DNA from: Streptomyces mirabilis
Lineage (GTDB): Bacteria > Actinomycetota > Actinomycetes > Streptomycetales > Streptomycetaceae
Assembly: GCF_018310535.1 (NCBI RefSeq)
Contig: NZ_CP074102.1
Location: 5,766,001 to 5,830,000 of the forward strand
Direction: 5' to 3'
Length of the DNA stretch: 64,000 bases
The notes beneath the pieces are model-generated. The model searched no databases, was not told the DNA's origin, and saw nothing but the letters and a program-made list of their open reading frames with translations. A program made the position numbers and the translations under genes. This document shows positions 61,929-64,000 of this stretch, in pieces (positions within the stretch are counted from its first letter, which is position 1; each line of letters begins with the position of its first letter).

Positions 61929-64000
61929 TCATTCGGTCGTCGGCGGGGCCGCGGCCTCCTCGGACGATGTGCTCGGCCCCGGAACAACGGATCCTTCGGA
62001 GTCGTCCTGCTCCGCGTCGTGCACGCTCTCCGGGTCGAGGAGGGCGCAGACGACCGTGAGCAGCTGATCGACGTCCACCGGCTTGGGTACGTAGTCGTTG
62101 GCACCGCGCGCGATGGACTTCTCGCGGTCTCCCGGCATCGCCTTCGCGGTGAGGGCGACGATCGGCAGGCCCGTCCAGCGGGGGGTGCGGCGGATGGCGG
62201 AGATCGTCTCGTAGCCGTCCATCTCCGGCATCATGATGTCCATCAGGACGAGTTGCACGTCGGGGTTGCGCTCCAGGGTCTCGATGCCCTCGCGGCCGTT
62301 CTCCGCGTACAGGACGGGCATGCCTACGCGGCCCAGGACATGAGTGAGCGCGAAGACGTTGCGGATGTCGTCGTCCACGATCAGCACCCGCCGCCCCGGC
62401 AGGACCTGACCCGCCCGGCCGGCCTTCCACGCCTCCAGCTTGGTCGGGGTGGGCCAGGAGTCGTCGGTGTCGTGGGAGGTGTACGGCTCGGTGGACAGCT
62501 GCTCGGGCACGAGCGGCCGGTCGTCCTCCGAGGCGGGGCCGGTCGCCGTGTGGCCGGGGCTGATGACAGGGACGTACAGCGTGAAGGTGGAGCCCTTGCC
62601 GGGGGCGCTCTCCGCGATGATGCGGCCGCCGAGGAGCCCCGAGATCTCCCGGCTGATGGACAGGCCGAGGCCGGTGCCGCCGTACTTGCGGTTGGTGGTG
62701 CCGTCGGCCTGCTGGAACGCCTCGAAGATCACCGGGAGTTTCTCCGCGGCGATTCCGATGCCGGTGTCGGAGACGGCGAAGGCGATCACGTCGTCGCTGT
62801 TCTCCCGGGTGAAGGCGTGCTCAGGGTCCTTGAGGCGGTTGACGCGCAGTTCGACCCGGCCGGTCGCGGTGAACTTGATCGCGTTGGAGAGCAGGTTGCG
62901 CAGGATCTGCTGAAGCCGCTGCTCGTCCGAGTACATCTCCCGCGGTACGTCCTCCCCGACCGTCACCTCGAAGGCGAGACCCCGGTCGAGGGTGAGCGGG
63001 CGGAACGTGGCGTGGACGTAGTCGAGGAGTTTGATCAGGGGGAGCTTCTTCGGGCGTACGTCCATACGGCCCGCCTCGATCTTCGACAGGTCGAGGATGT
63101 CGTTGATGAGCTGGAGGAGGTCCGATCCCGAGCGGTGGATGGTCGTCGCGAACTGCACCTCCTGGTCCGAGAGATGGCCGTCCGGGTTGTCCGACAGCAG
63201 CCGGGCCAGGATCAGCAGCGAGTTCAGCGGGGTGCGCAGCTCGTGCGACATGTTCGCCAGGAACTCCGACTTGTACTGCGAGCTCGTCGCCAGGAGCGCC
63301 GCCTTTTCCTCCAGTTCGGCGTTCGAGCGTTGCAGCTCCGCCTGCTGCGACTGGAGTTCGTCCGAGCGGTCCTGGAGCTGGATGGCGAGACGCTGGGACT
63401 CGCCGAGCAGGGACTCCGTACGGGAGTTGGCGATGATCGTGTTGATGGCCACGCCGATGGTGTTCACGAACTGGTCGAAGAAGGCCAGATGGACGTCGGA
63501 GAAGCGGGAGAAGGAGGCGAGCTCGATCACGCCGAGGAGTTTGTCCTCGAAGAGGATCGGGATGATGACGACGCTGGCGGGGGCGGCTTCCCCCAGGCCA
63601 CTGTTGATCTTGATGTAGTCCGGCGGGGCCTCCTCGACGAGGATCCGCTTCTTCTCGCGGGCCGCCTGCCGGACCAGGCCGTGCACCGGCATGCCGCCCG
63701 TGTCGACCGTGGCGCCCTGCGCCGAGCCGTATCCGGCGATGAAGGCGAGTCCCTTGGCGGGGACGGCGGTGTGGAGGGAGGTCCCGTCCTCCTCCGGGTC
63801 GGCCAGGAAGAAGGCGCCGTACTGCGCGTTCACCAGCGGGGTCAGCTCGCGCAGGATCAGGTCGGCGACCTCCATCAGGTCGCGGTGTCCCTGCATCAGC
63901 GCGGCGAGGCGGGCGAGGTTCGACTCCAGCCAGTCCTTCGCGCGGGTCGTCTCGCGGAGGTTGGCCACCATCAGGTTGATGTTGTCCTTCAGCTCGGCGA
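61929..64000 (-). CDS. Hybrid sensor histidine kinase, 3' part (OsaA-like)
   Basis: C-terminal part of a large hybrid kinase, cut by the window edge; the frame continues past 64000 (DNINLMVANL). Visible: a GAF domain (about 35-185; LVNAQYGAFFL), a coiled coil, HisKA with phospho-His in NMSHELRTPLN (codon 63243-63245), HATPase (about 345-470; SNAIKF, DTGIGI, GTGLGLSI) and a receiver domain (about 525-645; DMIIMPEMDG-like LMDIMMPEMDGYE, Asp codon 62238-62240). The sequence before the GAF domain looks like the end of a HAMP repeat, as in multi-HAMP OsaA-type kinases. Stop is 11 nt before the response regulator start. Confidence 0.92.
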   Translation of the reverse strand, partial: AELKDNINLMVANLRETTRAKDWLESNLARLAALMQGHRDLMEVADLILRELTPLVNAQYGAFFLADPEEDGTSLHTAVPAKGLAFIAGYGSAQGATVDTGGMPVHGLVRQAAREKKRILVEEAPPDYIKINSGLGEAAPASVVIIPILFEDKLLGVIELASFSRFSDVHLAFFDQFVNTIGVAINTIIANSRTESLLGESQRLAIQLQDRSDELQSQQAELQRSNAELEEKAALLATSSQYKSEFLANMSHELRTPLNSLLILARLLSDNPDGHLSDQEVQFATTIHRSGSDLLQLINDILDLSKIEAGRMDVRPKKLPLIKLLDYVHATFRPLTLDRGLAFEVTVGEDVPREMYSDEQRLQQILRNLLSNAIKFTATGRVELRVNRLKDPEHAFTRENSDDVIAFAVSDTGIGIAAEKLPVIFEAFQQADGTTNRKYGGTGLGLSISREISGLLGGRIIAESAPGKGSTFTLYVPVISPGHTATGPASEDDRPLVPEQLSTEPYTSHDTDDSWPTPTKLEAWKAGRAGQVLPGRRVLIVDDDIRNVFALTHVLGRVGMPVLYAENGREGIETLERNPDVQLVLMDIMMPEMDGYETISAIRRTPRWTGLPIVALTAKAMPGDREKSIARGANDYVPKPVDVDQLLTVVCALLDPESVHDAEQDDSEGSVVPGPSTSSEEAAAPPTTE

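Overview
The window is high-GC chromosomal DNA of a Streptomyces. The evidence is codon use, frequent GTG starts, Streptomyces-type intergenic hairpin repeats and a core gene order of RNase E - L21 - L27 - Obg, proB/proA, nadD - LCP - rsfS - phosphatase, leuS, comEA/comEC - holA, S20/LepA. No phage, integrase, transposase or CRISPR array is visible.

Bases 1-6.9 kb look accessory. They hold the 3' part of a glutamate decarboxylase gene, a small unknown gene, and an amino-acid permease fused to a SpoIIE-type phosphatase and a GHKL/anti-sigma kinase domain. A membrane-anchored Nudix-like protein and a TerD stress protein follow. The permease-phosphatase-kinase fusion beside glutamate decarboxylase is the most unusual arrangement here: it could couple amino-acid/GABA transport to sigma-factor partner switching.

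Bases 6.9-15.6 kb carry a repeat-built membrane protein, the TIGR03936 protein, RNase E/G with long Arg/Ala/Glu-rich arms, L21, L27 and Obg. A Tat-exported PhoD phosphatase follows.

Bases 17.7-25.9 kb look like a cell-wall glycopolymer locus: a sulfotransferase-like protein, a TarI-SDR fusion, a CDP-glycerol glycerophosphotransferase-like membrane protein, a GT2 glycosyltransferase and, convergent, a polysaccharide pyruvyl transferase. A divergent LCP (wall-polymer ligase) family gene sits at 33.9 kb after nadD.

Bases 26-37.1 kb hold proB, a small gene, proA, two adjacent single-pass membrane proteins sharing an N-terminal motif, an M48 protease, two small membrane proteins, nadD, the LCP gene, rsfS and a histidine phosphatase. 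Two identical tRNA-Ala(GGC) genes at 37.2 and 41.7 kb bracket a regulator, an MFS exporter, two zinc-ribbon proteins and a GT87 mannosyltransferase.

Bases 41.8-48.0 kb hold a NuoF-like flavoprotein/ferredoxin fusion coupled to a four-histidine membrane cytochrome-like protein, then leuS behind a leucine leader peptide and attenuator. Bases 48-56.3 kb hold a membrane protein, DegV, ComEA, ComEC, an arylamine N-acetyltransferase, a YceI-like relic and holA. The window ends with S20, LepA, a long-chain acyl-CoA ligase, and a response regulator with the 3' part of a hybrid histidine kinase gene on the minus strand.

Two themes recur. Several starts lie 6-8 nt after a -10-like hexamer with no Shine-Dalgarno site (probably leaderless), and short degenerate tandem repeats sit at or just after several stop codons.
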